Shown: in pieces, positions 8,921 to 18,813 of the stretch
How the letters are laid out: each line of letters begins with the position of its first letter
Position numbering within the stretch: position 1 is the first letter of the stretch
Origin: CAWFKS01 sp963816435
GTDB taxonomy: Bacteria > Pseudomonadota > Alphaproteobacteria > Rhizobiales > Rhizobiaceae
Assembly (NCBI GenBank): GCA_963816435.1
Contig: CAWFKS010000005.1
Span: forward strand, 1 to 64,000
DNA: 64,000 bases
Direction: 5' to 3'
Translations under genes and position numbers: made by a program
Notes under the pieces: generated by a model
Told to the model about the DNA's origin: nothing
The model's input: only the letters and a program-made list of their open reading frames with translations
Database searches by the model: none

Positions 8921-10886
8921 TCACAGGTCGAGCGCCGGCTTGAAGTCCGCCGGATCGACGATCCGCCACCGGCCGACGAACACGGCCAGCAGCAGCGATC
9001 CGCCGAGGAAGGCCAGAAGCACCTGAAGCGGCGTCTGCCAGTCTCCGCCGAAGGCGCCGAAGATCGCGGCGCGAAAACCCTCGATGGCGAAGGTGAACGG
9101 CAGCCATGCGTGCACCGCCTGGTAGAAGCCGCCGGTGAGTTCGGCCGGCAGGATGCCGCCGCCGGCGGTGAGCTGCAGCGTCAGCAGGAGCACGGCCACC
9201 AGCTTGCCCGCGTCGCCGACCACCCGAAGCAGCGCGAACACGAAGGCGAAGAAGGCAAGCGCGGAAACGATGCTGGTGATCCAGAAGCCGGCGGGATCGA
9301 CCGGGACGATGGCCAGTTCGTAGCGCATGCAGGCCGCCAGCAGCAGCGACTGCGCCAGCACGATGAGCGCGGGCAGCGCGAACTTGCCGAGGAGCTTGGA
9401 AAGACGCGGCGCGCCCGCCGTGTCGCTGCGGATGGCGCGCAGGCTGAACATGTTGGCGATGATGACGGCGCCGACCCAGGCGGCCACGGAAAGCATGGGC
9501 GGCGCGAAGGCCGCGCCGTTGTTTTCGACCGGTGCGAGATTGTCGAGATCGGGCGTGACGGAGTTGGCGAGGCCCTCGGCGCTGCCGCCGATCAGTTCGA
9601 TGTCGGCGGGAATGGCGGCATCGAGCTTCTCCAGCCCGACAAGCAGTTTCGCGCTGCCGTCGGTGAGCTGGTCCGCACCGTCCTTGAACTCGCCGAGCTG
9701 GTCGTCGGAAGGCAGCTTTTCCGGCCATCTGGCGAATGCCGCCGCCGAGTGCCGACATGCCGTCGGCCAGTTGTTCGGTGCCGCGCGCCACGTCGTCGGC
9801 GCCGTAGGCAAGCTTCTGGCTGCCGTCGCGCGCCGAGGCGAGGCCGTTCTTCAGCTTCGTCGCACCGGCCTTCAGCTCCGCGGCGCCGTTCGAGACGCGC
9901 TGGCCGCCGAAGGGGATGGACTTCGACTTCTCCTGCATTTCGGCCAGCCCCGCCTCGAGCCGTCCGGCTCCGGACTGCAGCCGCGCAAGACCGTCGCCCA
10001 GTTCGCGCTGTCCGCCGGCGAGCGCGATCGTGCCGCGCTTCAGTTCATCGAGCTTCTCGTTGTCCGGGAGCTTCGATTTCATGGTCCGGATGGCGCCCGA
10101 AACCTGCGAGAAGCCGTCCGCGAGATCGTCGGCTGCGGTCTGGTAGGTCGTCGCGCCGTCGTTGAGCTGCTTGGCGCCGTCGCGGAGCTGCCGCACGCCG
10201 GATTTCAGCTCCTTCAGGTCGCCCGCCGATTCGCCGGCGGTCTCCAGCACCGCTTCCCAGCGGTTCTCGTTCAGCGTCTCGTTGACCGAATGGCCGAGCT
10301 CGGAGGCGAAGCGCCGCGCGATGCCGGCTGTGGAATAGTTGTTGCCCTCCGACAGCAGCACTCGGATGCGCCCCTTGCCGGGCTGGGCGCCGGGAACGGC
10401 GTTGGCGCTGAAATCCGCGGGGATGACGACGGCGAAGGCAAGCGCACCGGAAGCGACATCGCGGCGCACGGCGGCTTCGTCGTCGGCCACGCGGAAGCCG
10501 AAATCGTCGCGGGCGACCAGCCGCGCCGTCAGGTCCTCGCCGACATTGACGCGATGGCCGCGATAATCGACGCCGCGGTCGAGATCGACGACAGCCACCG
10601 GCAGGTCGCCGGTGCGCGCGACCGGATCCCAGACGCCGCTGAGATAGATCAGCAGATAGAGGGCAGGGAACAGGCAGATCGCCGCCGCGGCGAGGCCGAA
10701 GCGCGGATGCGTCTTCAGCAGCGAGGCCTCGGCGGTGAAGACCCGCCAGAACCCGGTAGGTATCGAGGCCAGCCACGACAGCAGGCCGCCAGGCCGTTTC
10801 GACTGCTCGTTCTCCGGCGCCGGGGAAGGCGGAGCGGGCGGCGTGGCGGCGTTCTCGTGGGTGTCGTCGAAACGGTCGGAAGACAT
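8921..10886 (-). CDS. YhgE/Pip family membrane protein (frameshifted near 9721)
   Basis: A predicted inner-membrane protein of about 654 residues with the YhgE/Pip layout. One N-terminal membrane segment lies near residues 60-85. A long extracytoplasmic part follows, with repeated DGA/LxxGxxxLxxG coiled-coil-like units (SGVRQLRDGAKQLNDG, ADGFSQ). Five or six C-terminal membrane segments resemble ABC-2-type permeases. The family is linked to export or phage receptor functions, but the substrate is not known. One extra base near 9721-9722 separates GGIRQMA from EKLPSDDQLGEF; removing it restores a continuous protein ending FKPALDL. It is divergent from the TetR gene at 11007, which probably represses it. 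Confidence 0.82.
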
Positions 10887-10909
10887 GGCTGCACCTGCAA
10901 ATTTGAACT

Positions 10910-10923
10910 GAACCGTTCGGTTC
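10910..10923. promoter_or_regulatory. TetR-family operator 1
   Basis: GAACCGTTCGGTTC is a perfect palindrome (GAACCG-TT-CGGTTC) 24 bases upstream of the YhgE-type start codon. With the second site it brackets the divergent promoter region, and a TTGACA hexamer lies at 10929-10934 just beside it. This is typical of TetR autoregulation of a divergent transporter pair. Confidence 0.7.
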
Positions 10924-10968
10924 GATCGTTGACATAATCGGCACCCGCGCCTACTTCAAGCAGAAATC

Positions 10969-10982
10969 GAACCGAACGGTTC
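10969..10982. promoter_or_regulatory. TetR-family operator 2
   Basis: GAACCGAACGGTTC is a perfect palindrome with the same GAACCG/CGGTTC half-sites as operator 1 and an AA centre in place of TT. The two centres are 59 bases apart. It ends 24 bases before the TetR start codon, so occupancy should block the regulator's own promoter. Confidence 0.7.
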
Positions 10983-11006
10983 AGTCTATCCGAAGGAAGT
11001 GGCGGC

Positions 11007-11675
11007 ATGGCCGGGGCAGCAAGCGTGCAGGAGACGAGCAACAGGGCGGCGCCGGCAGCGGAAGCGGCCGAGGACACGGCCAAGCGGCGGCAAATCCTGG
11101 CCGGCGCCTATCGCGTCTTCCTCGAAAGCGGATACGACGCGGCCAGCATGAACGACATCACCCGCGCGGCCGGCGTGTCGAAGGGCACGATCTACGCCTA
11201 TTTCGGCGGCAAGGCCGAACTGTTCGAGGCGGTTGTCGAGGCAGAGCGCAGCCGGGTGACCGGCGACCTGCTGGCGGTGCTCGAGCCCGACCGGCCGGTC
11301 GCCGAAGTGTTGTCGGCCTTCGGCCGGGGCGTCGCCGCCCTGGCGTTGCGCGACGACGTGATTCGCGCCCAGCGCACCGTCATCGCAGTGGCCGAGCGGA
11401 TGCCGGAACTCGGCCGCCGCTTCTACGAGGAGGGGCCGCAGCGTTTGCAGGCGGCACTCGCGGGGTGGCTGCAGGCAAAGGCGGAAAGTGGCGAACTCCG
11501 CATCGCGGACGCCACGCTCGCCGCCGCGCAGTTTTCCGACATGTGCTCCGGCACGCTGACGCGCGAACGCCTCTACGGTTTTCCGCCTGGCGCCGGCGAG
11601 GAGACGCGCATCGCCGCGATCGTCGATGCCGCTGTCGCCGTGTTTCTCAAGGCCTATGCCGCTGAGGACGGCTGA
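11007..11675 (+). CDS. TetR family transcriptional regulator
   Basis: A 222-residue repressor. The N-terminal helix-turn-helix lies around residues 28-75 (RRQILAGAYRVFLESGYDAAS, then ITRAAGVSKGTIYAYFGGKAELF). The rest is a helical ligand-binding domain of the TetR_C class. It is transcribed away from the YhgE-type membrane protein, with two palindromic operators between them, which suggests ligand-relieved repression of that exporter and of itself. The start at 11007 follows an AAGGAAG ribosome binding site. The ligand cannot be predicted. Confidence 0.88.
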   Translation: MAGAASVQETSNRAAPAAEAAEDTAKRRQILAGAYRVFLESGYDAASMNDITRAAGVSKGTIYAYFGGKAELFEAVVEAERSRVTGDLLAVLEPDRPVAEVLSAFGRGVAALALRDDVIRAQRTVIAVAERMPELGRRFYEEGPQRLQAALAGWLQAKAESGELRIADATLAAAQFSDMCSGTLTRERLYGFPPGAGEETRIAAIVDAAVAVFLKAYAAEDG

Positions 11676-11687
11676 GGGTCGCGCGTC

Positions 11688-13274
11688 TCAGGCGAGAGCA
11701 TTGAGAAACAGGAAGATCGCGGCCGCCAGCAGCGCGGCTGCCGGAACCGTCGTCACCCAGGCCGCGATGATGGTCGTGACATGGGCACGCCGCACCAGCC
11801 GGCGGCGGTTGATCTCGGCGCCGCTCAGACCGCTGTCGGACGATCCCCCGTCCTCGCCGTTGTCGTCGTCGGCGTTGTCGTCGGTATTATCGGCAGGTGA
11901 GGGGACGTCGCCGTTGGCGGCCCGCTCGATCCGCCTCAGTTCGCCCTTGCGCTCCAGATAGCGCCGCCTGCGGCCCGACTTGGCCGTGTACCACTCCCGG
12001 AAGAAGCCGACGCCGAACACCGCCCCGACGGCGATGTGCGTGGAAGACACCGGCAGGCCGAGGCCGGAGGCGACGATCACCGTCAGCGCCGCCGACAGCG
12101 CCACGCAGAAGGCGCGCATCGGGTTGAGCCGCGTGATCTGCTCGCCGACCATGCGGATGAGCTTCGGCCCGAACAGCAGCAGGCCGAGCGAGATGCCGAA
12201 GGCGCCGATGACCATGACCCAGAGCGGGATCGTCACTTCGCTGGCCACCGAACCGGCCTTGGCCGTGAACACGATCGCCGCCAGCGGCCCGACGGCGTTG
12301 GCGACGTCGTTGGCGCCGTGGGCGAACGAAAGCAGCGCCGCCGAGAAGATCAGCGGCAGCCGGAACAGCTTGCGGATCGACTGGTTGCGGTTTTCCATGC
12401 CTTCCGAGACGCGCCGCACGTGCAGGTGCGACAGGCCCCACGCGACGAGGAAAACGCCGACGCCGGTGAGCGCCACCTCGCCGGCGGTGATGTGGTAGAG
12501 GTGCTTGAGGCCCTTGGTGACGAGATAGGCCGAGAAGGCGCCGGCCATGACCGCGATCAAGAGCGGCACCCAGCGCCGCGCCGCGGTGATCTTGTCCTCG
12601 CGGTAGACGATGGCCTCCTTGATGAAGGCCAGGAACAGCGCAGCGATGATGCCGCCGAGCAGCGGCGAGATCACCCAGCTGGCCGCGATGCCGGCCATCG
12701 TCGCCCACGACACCGCCGACAACCCCGCCGCCGCGATGCCTGCGCCCATGACGCCGCCGACGACCGAATGGGTGGTCGAGACCGGCGCGCCGATCCAGGT
12801 GGCGAGATTGATCCACAGCGCCGACGAGATCAGCGCGGCGGCCATGGCGCGGATGAATATCTCGGGATCGCCGACGGCCGACGGCGCGATGATGCCCTTG
12901 GAGATCGTGCCGACGACGTCGCCGCCGGCAATCAGCGCGCCGGCGCTCTCGAAGATCGCTGCGATCAGGATGGCGCCGCCCATCGTCAGCGCGCGGGCGC
13001 CGACCGCCGGGCCGACATTGTTGGCGACGTCGTTGGCGCCGATGTTCAGCGCCATGTAGGCGCCGATCGCGGCGGCCGCCACGATGAGCACGGCGCGCGG
13101 CTCGCCGATGACGTAGATCGAGGCGAAGATGCCGGCCAGAACCAGGAACAGCAGGCCGAGTCCCGGCCCCACGAGGCCGCGGGCGACGAAGCTGGTTGCT
13201 TCCTCGACATGGACGAGCTTGTCCAGGTCCTTGTCGAGCGTTTGCTTGCGGGTCTGGGTGCCGGTGTCGGCCAT
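11688..13274 (-). CDS. Inorganic phosphate transporter, PiT family
   Basis: Low-affinity phosphate (metal-phosphate) symporter of the inner membrane, 528 residues. The two duplicated PiT signature repeats are present: GANDVANNVGPAVGA near residue 78 and HGANDVANAVGPLAA near 320, each followed by the PVSTTH/PVSSTH motif. About ten to twelve hydrophobic segments are visible. A hydrophilic acidic stretch rich in Asp and Asn (about residues 450-485) lies before the last membrane segment. It is convergent with the TetR gene, with 12 bases between the two stop codons. No phoU-like gene is adjacent. Confidence 0.92.
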   Translation of the reverse strand: MADTGTQTRKQTLDKDLDKLVHVEEATSFVARGLVGPGLGLLFLVLAGIFASIYVIGEPRAVLIVAAAAIGAYMALNIGANDVANNVGPAVGARALTMGGAILIAAIFESAGALIAGGDVVGTISKGIIAPSAVGDPEIFIRAMAAALISSALWINLATWIGAPVSTTHSVVGGVMGAGIAAAGLSAVSWATMAGIAASWVISPLLGGIIAALFLAFIKEAIVYREDKITAARRWVPLLIAVMAGAFSAYLVTKGLKHLYHITAGEVALTGVGVFLVAWGLSHLHVRRVSEGMENRNQSIRKLFRLPLIFSAALLSFAHGANDVANAVGPLAAIVFTAKAGSVASEVTIPLWVMVIGAFGISLGLLLFGPKLIRMVGEQITRLNPMRAFCVALSAALTVIVASGLGLPVSSTHIAVGAVFGVGFFREWYTAKSGRRRRYLERKGELRRIERAANGDVPSPADNTDDNADDDNGEDGGSSDSGLSGAEINRRRLVRRAHVTTIIAAWVTTVPAAALLAAAIFLFLNALA

Positions 13275-13387
13275 GCTGAGGGGAGTTTCCGGGTCCGGGT
13301 TGCCTGCAGGTCGGGCCTGCGGCCCGGTCCGTCGTGCCGAACTAGGAAAACCCGCCCGTCAAGGCAAGCGCAGACGGTGGAAAAGCC

Positions 13388-13882
13388 TCAGGCGACGGTC
13401 GCGCGCGACGTCTCGCCGAATTCCGCGATCAGCTCGCCGAGATCGGGTTCGCGCACCAGCAGTGCCGCGTCGCGGGCGCGGAACCAGCGCCGGTCGCGCT
13501 GCTTGCGCTCCGGCCAGTTCTCGCCGGTGTGCGCGACCTCGAGCGGAAAGACCAGAACCTCGCAGCGCCGCTCGAGCCCTGACGACAGCTCCTTGCCGTA
13601 GAAGAAGCGGCCGAGCTCGAAATTCGACACCGAGCCCTCGACGCCGGCTTCTTCCGCGGCTTCGCGGGCGGCCGCCTCGTGCAGCTGCTCGCCGGCCTCC
13701 GGCCAGCCCTTGGGCAGCACCCAGCGCCGCGTCTGCCGGCTGGTCACCATCAGGACTTCCACCTCACCGCCGGACGCACGCCAGGGCAGGGCGGCAACCT
13801 GCAGGCGGCACGGCATGCCGCCGAACAGGCGCCGCACGCGATCCGCTATCTGGTTGCGTTTGCCGTAGCTGATGAGCGTCAT
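13388..13882 (-). CDS. NUDIX hydrolase (DIPP type)
   Basis: A 164-residue pyrophosphohydrolase with a complete NUDIX box, GWPEAGEQLHEAAAREAAEE followed by AGV, which satisfies G-x5-E-x7-REUxEExGU. Members with the TRRWVLPKGWPE lead-in resemble diphosphoinositol polyphosphate/diadenosine polyphosphate hydrolases. The start at 13882 (MTLISYGKRN) was preferred to an upstream ATG at 13978 because the extension has no domain and is compositionally odd. It is separate from its neighbours, and its substrate is unproven. Confidence 0.85.
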   Translation of the reverse strand: MTLISYGKRNQIADRVRRLFGGMPCRLQVAALPWRASGGEVEVLMVTSRQTRRWVLPKGWPEAGEQLHEAAAREAAEEAGVEGSVSNFELGRFFYGKELSSGLERRCEVLVFPLEVAHTGENWPERKQRDRRWFRARDAALLVREPDLGELIAEFGETSRATVA

Positions 13883-14116
13883 CTTGGGGCGAGAATATCC
13901 CTGATTCGTTTGCCGACTTTCGAATATCGGCGTTAATCTAGTGTTATCGCAGGGAAATTCCATAAGAATTGTGAACAAAATGGAAGCTGCCGTTCACGAG
14001 CCGGTGAGCGGCGGCCGTGCGAAGGTCGCCAAAATGCCGAATGGCCGCTTGAGAAGAGGTTTTCAGCGAGGACTCGGGGTCGGCGCAGCACGTCGACTGC
14101 CTCGCCCGGCGACGTC

Positions 14117-14617
14117 TCAGCCGGCGTGGCCCTCGGCGATCGGCTTCTGGTAGGAAAATCCCATGTCCCAGGGAAAGTAGATCCAGGTGTCCTGCGACAC
14201 CTCGGTGACGAAGGTGTCGACCATCGGCCGGCCCTTCGGCTTGGCGTAGACGGTCGCGAAATGCGCCTTCGGCATCATGGCGCGCACGATCGCCGCGGTC
14301 TTGCCGGTGTCGGTGAGGTCGTCGACGATCAACACGTCGGCGCCCTCGTTTTCGCGCAGCCCCGGCGCTATTTCCTTCAGCACCTGCAGGTCGCCCTGCG
14401 CGGTGTAGTCGTGGTAGGAGGCCACGCACACCGTCTCGATCAGCCGGATGCCGAGCTCGCGCGAGATGATCGCCGCCGGCACCAGCCCGCCGCGGGTGAT
14501 GCACACGATCGCCCGCCACTGGCCGTTCTGGCCGGCGAGCCGCCACGCAAGCGCACGGGCATCTCGGTGGAACTGGTCCCAGGAGACGGGAAAGGCTTTT
14601 TCGGGCAGGGAAGACAT
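14117..14617 (-). CDS. gpt: Xanthine(-guanine) phosphoribosyltransferase
   Basis: Purine salvage enzyme that transfers phosphoribosyl from PRPP to xanthine or guanine. The 166-residue protein has the PRPP-binding loop VLIVDDLTDTGKTA (about residues 95-108) and the N-terminal sequence CITRGGLVPAAIISRELG typical of Gpt. The C-terminal IYFPWDMG is also family-like. I placed the start at 14617 (MSSLPEKAF) rather than four codons earlier. It sits alone between the NUDIX gene and a desaturase gene. Confidence 0.88.
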   Translation of the reverse strand: MSSLPEKAFPVSWDQFHRDARALAWRLAGQNGQWRAIVCITRGGLVPAAIISRELGIRLIETVCVASYHDYTAQGDLQVLKEIAPGLRENEGADVLIVDDLTDTGKTAAIVRAMMPKAHFATVYAKPKGRPMVDTFVTEVSQDTWIYFPWDMGFSYQKPIAEGHAG

Positions 14618-14710
14618 GGCGCGCGGCACTCCGTTGGCGGCCGGTCAGCGCCGGCACGGGAATGCGCGCGGAATTAGCGGCAAAGCCGCGGCCAGCGCAA
14701 GAGGCAGGTG

Positions 14711-15769
14711 TCAGGCCGGCGCGCCGGCAGCCGCATGCGCGTCGCGGAAGGAAACAAGGCGCCGCGCATTCTCGTCCCAAAGCACCAGGCGCACGAAGCG
14801 CAGGCTGTCCACCAGCGTGATGCGGCCGATGTCGCGCAGCCCGGGATGGTCGCGCAGCACCTGCGGCAGCCGGTAGAACGGCACCTTGCTCGACAGGTGG
14901 TGGACATGGTGGATGCCGATATTTCCGCTGAACCAGCGCAGCACCGGCGGCAGGTCGTAGTGCGAACTGCCGTGCAGGGCGGCACTGTGGAAATTCCATT
15001 CCTGCCCGCCGTACCAGTGCGTCTCGTCGAACTGGTGCTGGACGTAGAACAGCCACACGCCGATCGTCGCCGCAATCAGCGTGATCGGCACCTGCACCAT
15101 GAGGAACGGCCAGAGGCCCATCAGCCAGATCAGCAGGGCGACGGGCACGGCGACGGCGAGATTGGTGAGCAGCGTCGACGTCCACGGCAGGTGTCCGGCC
15201 CGCATCATCCCGAACGGCAGGCGGTACTGGCACACGAACAGCCATGCCGGGCCGATGCCGAACATCACCAGCGGGTGCCTGTAGAGCCGGTAGCGCAGAC
15301 GGCCGAGCCACGACATGGCCCGGTATTCGCGCACCGTCAGCGTCGACACGTCGCCGATGCCGCGCCGGTCGAGATTGCCGGTGGTGGCGTGGTGCACGGC
15401 GTGCGTTCGCCGCCAGTAGTCGTAGGGCGTCAGCGTCAGGACGCCGATGACCCTGCCGGTCCAGTCGTTGAGGCCACGGCGAGAAAACAGCGCCCCGTGG
15501 CCGCAATCGTGCTGCAGCATGAACAGCCGCACAAGGAAACCGGCGGCCGGCACCGTCAGCACCAGCCCCCACCAGTGGCCGTAGACGGCGGCGAGCCCGG
15601 AAAGCACCCACAGCGCCACGAAAGGAACCGCCGAAACGACGATCTCGAACGTGCTGCGCGCAGTGCTCGGGGCCTGATAGTCGGCGAGGATACGGCTCCA
15701 GGAACGGTCGTCCTGGCCGTGCGTGGCGGTTTCGGGCAAGGGAAATCCAGTTCCGGTTGCGTGTCTCAT
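14711..15769 (-). CDS. Membrane fatty acid desaturase
   Basis: Integral membrane di-iron desaturase of about 352 residues that would introduce double bases-to-double bonds in acyl chains of membrane lipids, that is, acyl unsaturation. The three histidine boxes are visible: HDCGH near residue 95, HAVHHA near 131, and HHVHH near 290. Four hydrophobic segments alternate with them. The start at 15769 (MRHATGTGF) keeps the usual short N terminus; an upstream ATG would add an arginine-rich tail. The acceptor and regiospecificity cannot be read from the sequence. Confidence 0.88.
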   Translation of the reverse strand: MRHATGTGFPLPETATHGQDDRSWSRILADYQAPSTARSTFEIVVSAVPFVALWVLSGLAAVYGHWWGLVLTVPAAGFLVRLFMLQHDCGHGALFSRRGLNDWTGRVIGVLTLTPYDYWRRTHAVHHATTGNLDRRGIGDVSTLTVREYRAMSWLGRLRYRLYRHPLVMFGIGPAWLFVCQYRLPFGMMRAGHLPWTSTLLTNLAVAVPVALLIWLMGLWPFLMVQVPITLIAATIGVWLFYVQHQFDETHWYGGQEWNFHSAALHGSSHYDLPPVLRWFSGNIGIHHVHHLSSKVPFYRLPQVLRDHPGLRDIGRITLVDSLRFVRLVLWDENARRLVSFRDAHAAAGAPA

Positions 15770-15919
15770 GCGCTGCCGCACGAAACGGCCGAAACGGCCA
15801 CGATCCACATCCGGATCAGCGTGCCGATTCCGGTATCGTCGCCCGGAGAACAAGCCGTAGGCCCGAAAGATGGCGGGAGCAAGGGCGCGAGCGAGAATCG
15901 CGCCCCCGAGTTCGCCGGT

Positions 15920-16759
15920 TCAACGCGACATCAGCACCGCGCAGGTCATCGACTGCAGCACCGAACGGGTGACGCCGCCGAAGAAGAACTCCTTCAGCCG
16001 CGACTGGCTGTAGGCGCCCATGACCAGCAGGTCGGCATCGGTGTCGGCCACCCGGTTCTCGATGATCGCCGCGCCTGACACGCCGCCCGACGGCGGGCTG
16101 TAGGTGCTCACCTTGGCGCCGTGACGGGCGAGCGACGCGGCGATCTCCGCACCGGCATAGGCGGCTTTCTGCTGGGAATTGTCGGGCGCATCGACGGTCA
16201 TCACCTCGACACTCCTGGCCGCCACGATCAGCGGCAGTGCGTCGAAGGCGGCGCGGCAGGCCTCGCGCGAGCCGTTCCAGGCGACCAGCACGCGCTCGAA
16301 CTTCACCCGGCATTCGTCGGCGTAGGGCACGAACAGCACCGGCCGCCCGCATTCGAACAGCAGCGATTCGACGTCGGCCGTCGAGCCGAAGGGCGCGTCG
16401 GGATCCTGCTGCTGGGCGATCACCAGATCGGCCGCGCGCGCGCTGTCGTAGCTCGAAAGCGCGCTGTCGCCGCTGTAGCTTTCCATGCCGCGCCACTCGA
16501 ACGAGATGCCTTCGGCATTGGCGCGCCTCTCGAAGGTTTCCTTCAGTTGCGCGGCCCGTTCGAAATTGGCCTCGTTGCCGGTGACGAACAGCGCGGCATC
16601 CGGAAACGCTGCCGGCGCGGCATAGGCGACCGCCATCGGTTCGGCATGCAGGCCGATCAGGTGGGCGCCGAAGCGCGAGGCCAGCGGCACCGCGCAATCG
16701 AGCACCCTGCGGGTGTCGCCTTCGCTCTGGAGGATGGCGAGAATTGTCTTGTAGGTCAT
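15920..16759 (-). CDS. Universal stress protein, tandem UspA domains
   Basis: A 279-residue protein of the two-domain UspA type. The second half shows the clearest signature: VLVAWNGSREACRAAFDALP, then ADLLVMGAYSQSRLKEFFFGG followed by TRSVL near the end. This corresponds to the ATP-binding G-2x-G-9x-G(S/T) motif. The first half is more diverged. These cytosolic proteins are induced by stress and low oxygen in many proteobacteria. The start at 16759 (MTYKTILAIL) fits the family. It is alone between the desaturase and the CinA-like gene. Confidence 0.88.
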   Translation of the reverse strand: MTYKTILAILQSEGDTRRVLDCAVPLASRFGAHLIGLHAEPMAVAYAAPAAFPDAALFVTGNEANFERAAQLKETFERRANAEGISFEWRGMESYSGDSALSSYDSARAADLVIAQQQDPDAPFGSTADVESLLFECGRPVLFVPYADECRVKFERVLVAWNGSREACRAAFDALPLIVAARSVEVMTVDAPDNSQQKAAYAGAEIAASLARHGAKVSTYSPPSGGVSGAAIIENRVADTDADLLVMGAYSQSRLKEFFFGGVTRSVLQSMTCAVLMSR

Positions 16760-16876
16760 CGAAATTGCCTCCCTCGGCACAAGGCGCCGCCCCCGGCGCC
16801 GATCGGGTGGGAGACTAGCACAGGCGACGGCGCCATTTCTTGCGCCGCATCAAAGCCGGGACGCCGGCCCCTGGTG

Positions 16877-17618
16877 CTATGCGGCCGCCGCGATCTCGGC
16901 CAGCATCTGTTCGATCGCCTCGCGCGCCGCGTCCACCTTGTCCTGGCTGCGGGCGCGCACGACGAGCTCGGTCCAGAACTTGCCGTCGAGATATTTCGGA
17001 TAGGAGCCGATGATCGTGTCGGGGTGCTCCTTCTGGATCTCGCCGAGCCGGTCGCCGACCGTGCCCTCGCCATAGGGGCGAGTGGACGACCGCCGAGATC
17101 AGCGGCGTGCCCGTTTTCAGCGTCGGCACGACATTGTCGAGCATGGCCTGGAAGATCGCCGGCACGCCCGCCATGACGTAGACGTTGCCGATGTTGAAGC
17201 CCGGTGCGACCGAGACCGGATTGTCGATGTGGGAGGCGCCGACCGGCATGCGCGCCATGCGCATGCGCGCTTCGGTGACGGCGATGCCGCGGGCGGCGAA
17301 GCTTTCCTCCAGCATCTTCCTGGCTTTCGCGTCGTGCTCGCACGGCACGCCGAAAGCCTTGGCCACCGAATCGGCGGTGATGTCGTCGTGCGTCGGGCCG
17401 ATGCCGCCGGTGGTGAAGACATAGGAGTAGCGGGAGCGAAGCGCGTTGACGGCGGCGACGATGTCGTCCTCGTCGTCGGAGACGATGCGCACTTCCTTCA
17501 GGTCGATGCCGATCGCCGTCATGATGTCGGCGAGATGGCCGATGTTCCTGTCCTTGGTGCGTCCGGAAAGAATTTCGTCGCCGATGACGATCATCGCCGC
17601 CGTTACAGTGTCGTCCAT
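16877..17618 (-). CDS. CinA/MoaB-like molybdopterin-binding domain protein (frameshifted near 17075)
   Basis: A single MoCF_biosynth/CinA N-terminal domain protein of about 246 residues. It begins with AAMIVIGDEILSGRTKDRN, followed by VFTTGGIGPTHDDIT and AKAFGV, the standard family motifs. As read, the frame breaks after VVHSP. Removing one base of the run at 17075-17078 restores YGEGTVGDRLGEIQKEHPDT and an ending AEIAAAA with a stop at 16877. The start at 17618 has a GAGGTGCG ribosome binding site. Stand-alone members are annotated as competence/damage-inducible or molybdopterin-binding; the reaction is not established. Confidence 0.85.
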
Positions 17619-17825
17619 TTTCGCACCTCTTGGCAGATCGCTCCGATTAGCGCCGCCCCGCTGAAAGGGCAACCGGCGCCGAGGTCGGACAAAGCGCCAC
17701 GGGCATCGGCCATTGCCGAAACGGCGGCAGGGCTTGGATGTGTCCGGACCGGATGACATAAGACGGGTGAAAGGGCGGGGAATGCGCGCGCCATGCCGGC
17801 GCGTCGCAGGCGCGTGAGTTCGAGC

Positions 17826-18800
17826 ATGATCTGGACGATATTCTGGACGGTCGTGGCGGTGCTGATCCTGGCGTCGCTGTTTCCCGCCTATTCATGGTTC
17901 AAGACGCGGCGCATCGTGCGCATGGCGCGCGCCCTGGTGCCGCCGCCGGGAAAGTTCGTCGAGATCGACGGCAACCGCATCCACTATGTCGAGGAAGGCG
18001 AGGGAAGGCCGATCGTCTTCGTCCACGGACTGGGCGGCACGCAGTTCCATTTCTCCAAGCCGCTGTTTCCCCTGCTCAAGGGCGATTTCCGCCTGGTCGC
18101 GCCCGACCGCCCCGGCTCGGGCTATTCGACGCGCCACGGCGACAGGCCGGCGAGCCCGTCCGAACAGGCGGATTTCATCGTCCGCTTCATCGAACGCCTC
18201 GGCCTCGAGCGGCCGCTGGTCGTCGGCCATTCGCTCGGCGGCGCGATCTCGCTGGCGCTCGCCCTCGACCATGGCGACAAGATCGCCGGGGTCGCATTGC
18301 TGTCGCCGCTGACCCGTCACCAGGATGAGATCGGCCCGGAGTTCGCGGCGCTGGCGATCCGCTCGCCGCTGAAGCGCCGCCTGGTGGCGGAAATCTTCTC
18401 CGCGCCGGTGGCCGTGAAAATGGGGCCGCAGACCCTGGCCTTCGTCTTCGGACCGCAGCAGCCGCCGGCCGACTACGCGGTGGGAGGCGGCTCGATGATC
18501 GCGCTGCTTCCGAGCCATTTCTACGCCTCCTCCACCGATTTCCTGGCGGTGGGAGACGACATGGCTCGCCAGGAGACCCGCTACGGCGAGCTGAAAATGC
18601 CGGTGGGCGTGCTGTTCGGCAGCGCCGACCGCCTGATCGACTATCGCGAGAACGGCGTCTGGATGGAAAGCCAGATCGACGGAATGGACCTGGAGATCCT
18701 CGAAGGCGTCGGCCACATGCCGCAATATGCCGAGCCCGAGAAGGTCGCCGCTTTCATCAGGCGCATTGCGGCCAGGGCGTTTGCAGTTCAACCGGTCTGA
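17826..18800 (+). CDS. Alpha/beta hydrolase, membrane-anchored
   Basis: A 324-residue alpha/beta hydrolase with a single N-terminal hydrophobic anchor (residues 2-22) facing a basic stretch. The catalytic elements are HGLGG (oxyanion), nucleophile elbow GHSLGG near residue 136, a late Asp in FGSADRLIDYR, and the His in GVGHMPQ. The overall pattern resembles esterase/epoxide hydrolase-type family members. I used the ATG at 17826 because the hydrophobic anchor starts there. A hairpin just downstream separates it from nirK on the other strand. Confidence 0.82.
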   Translation: MIWTIFWTVVAVLILASLFPAYSWFKTRRIVRMARALVPPPGKFVEIDGNRIHYVEEGEGRPIVFVHGLGGTQFHFSKPLFPLLKGDFRLVAPDRPGSGYSTRHGDRPASPSEQADFIVRFIERLGLERPLVVGHSLGGAISLALALDHGDKIAGVALLSPLTRHQDEIGPEFAALAIRSPLKRRLVAEIFSAPVAVKMGPQTLAFVFGPQQPPADYAVGGGSMIALLPSHFYASSTDFLAVGDDMARQETRYGELKMPVGVLFGSADRLIDYRENGVWMESQIDGMDLEILEGVGHMPQYAEPEKVAAFIRRIAARAFAVQPV

Positions 18801-18813
18801 GGTGGACCGAGCC

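Noticed and set aside
7067..10165. A continuous 1032-codon frame as one very long gene
   Set aside because: Only residues up to about 620 belong to the hydrolase. The rest is antisense to the YhgE-type gene and has no domain.
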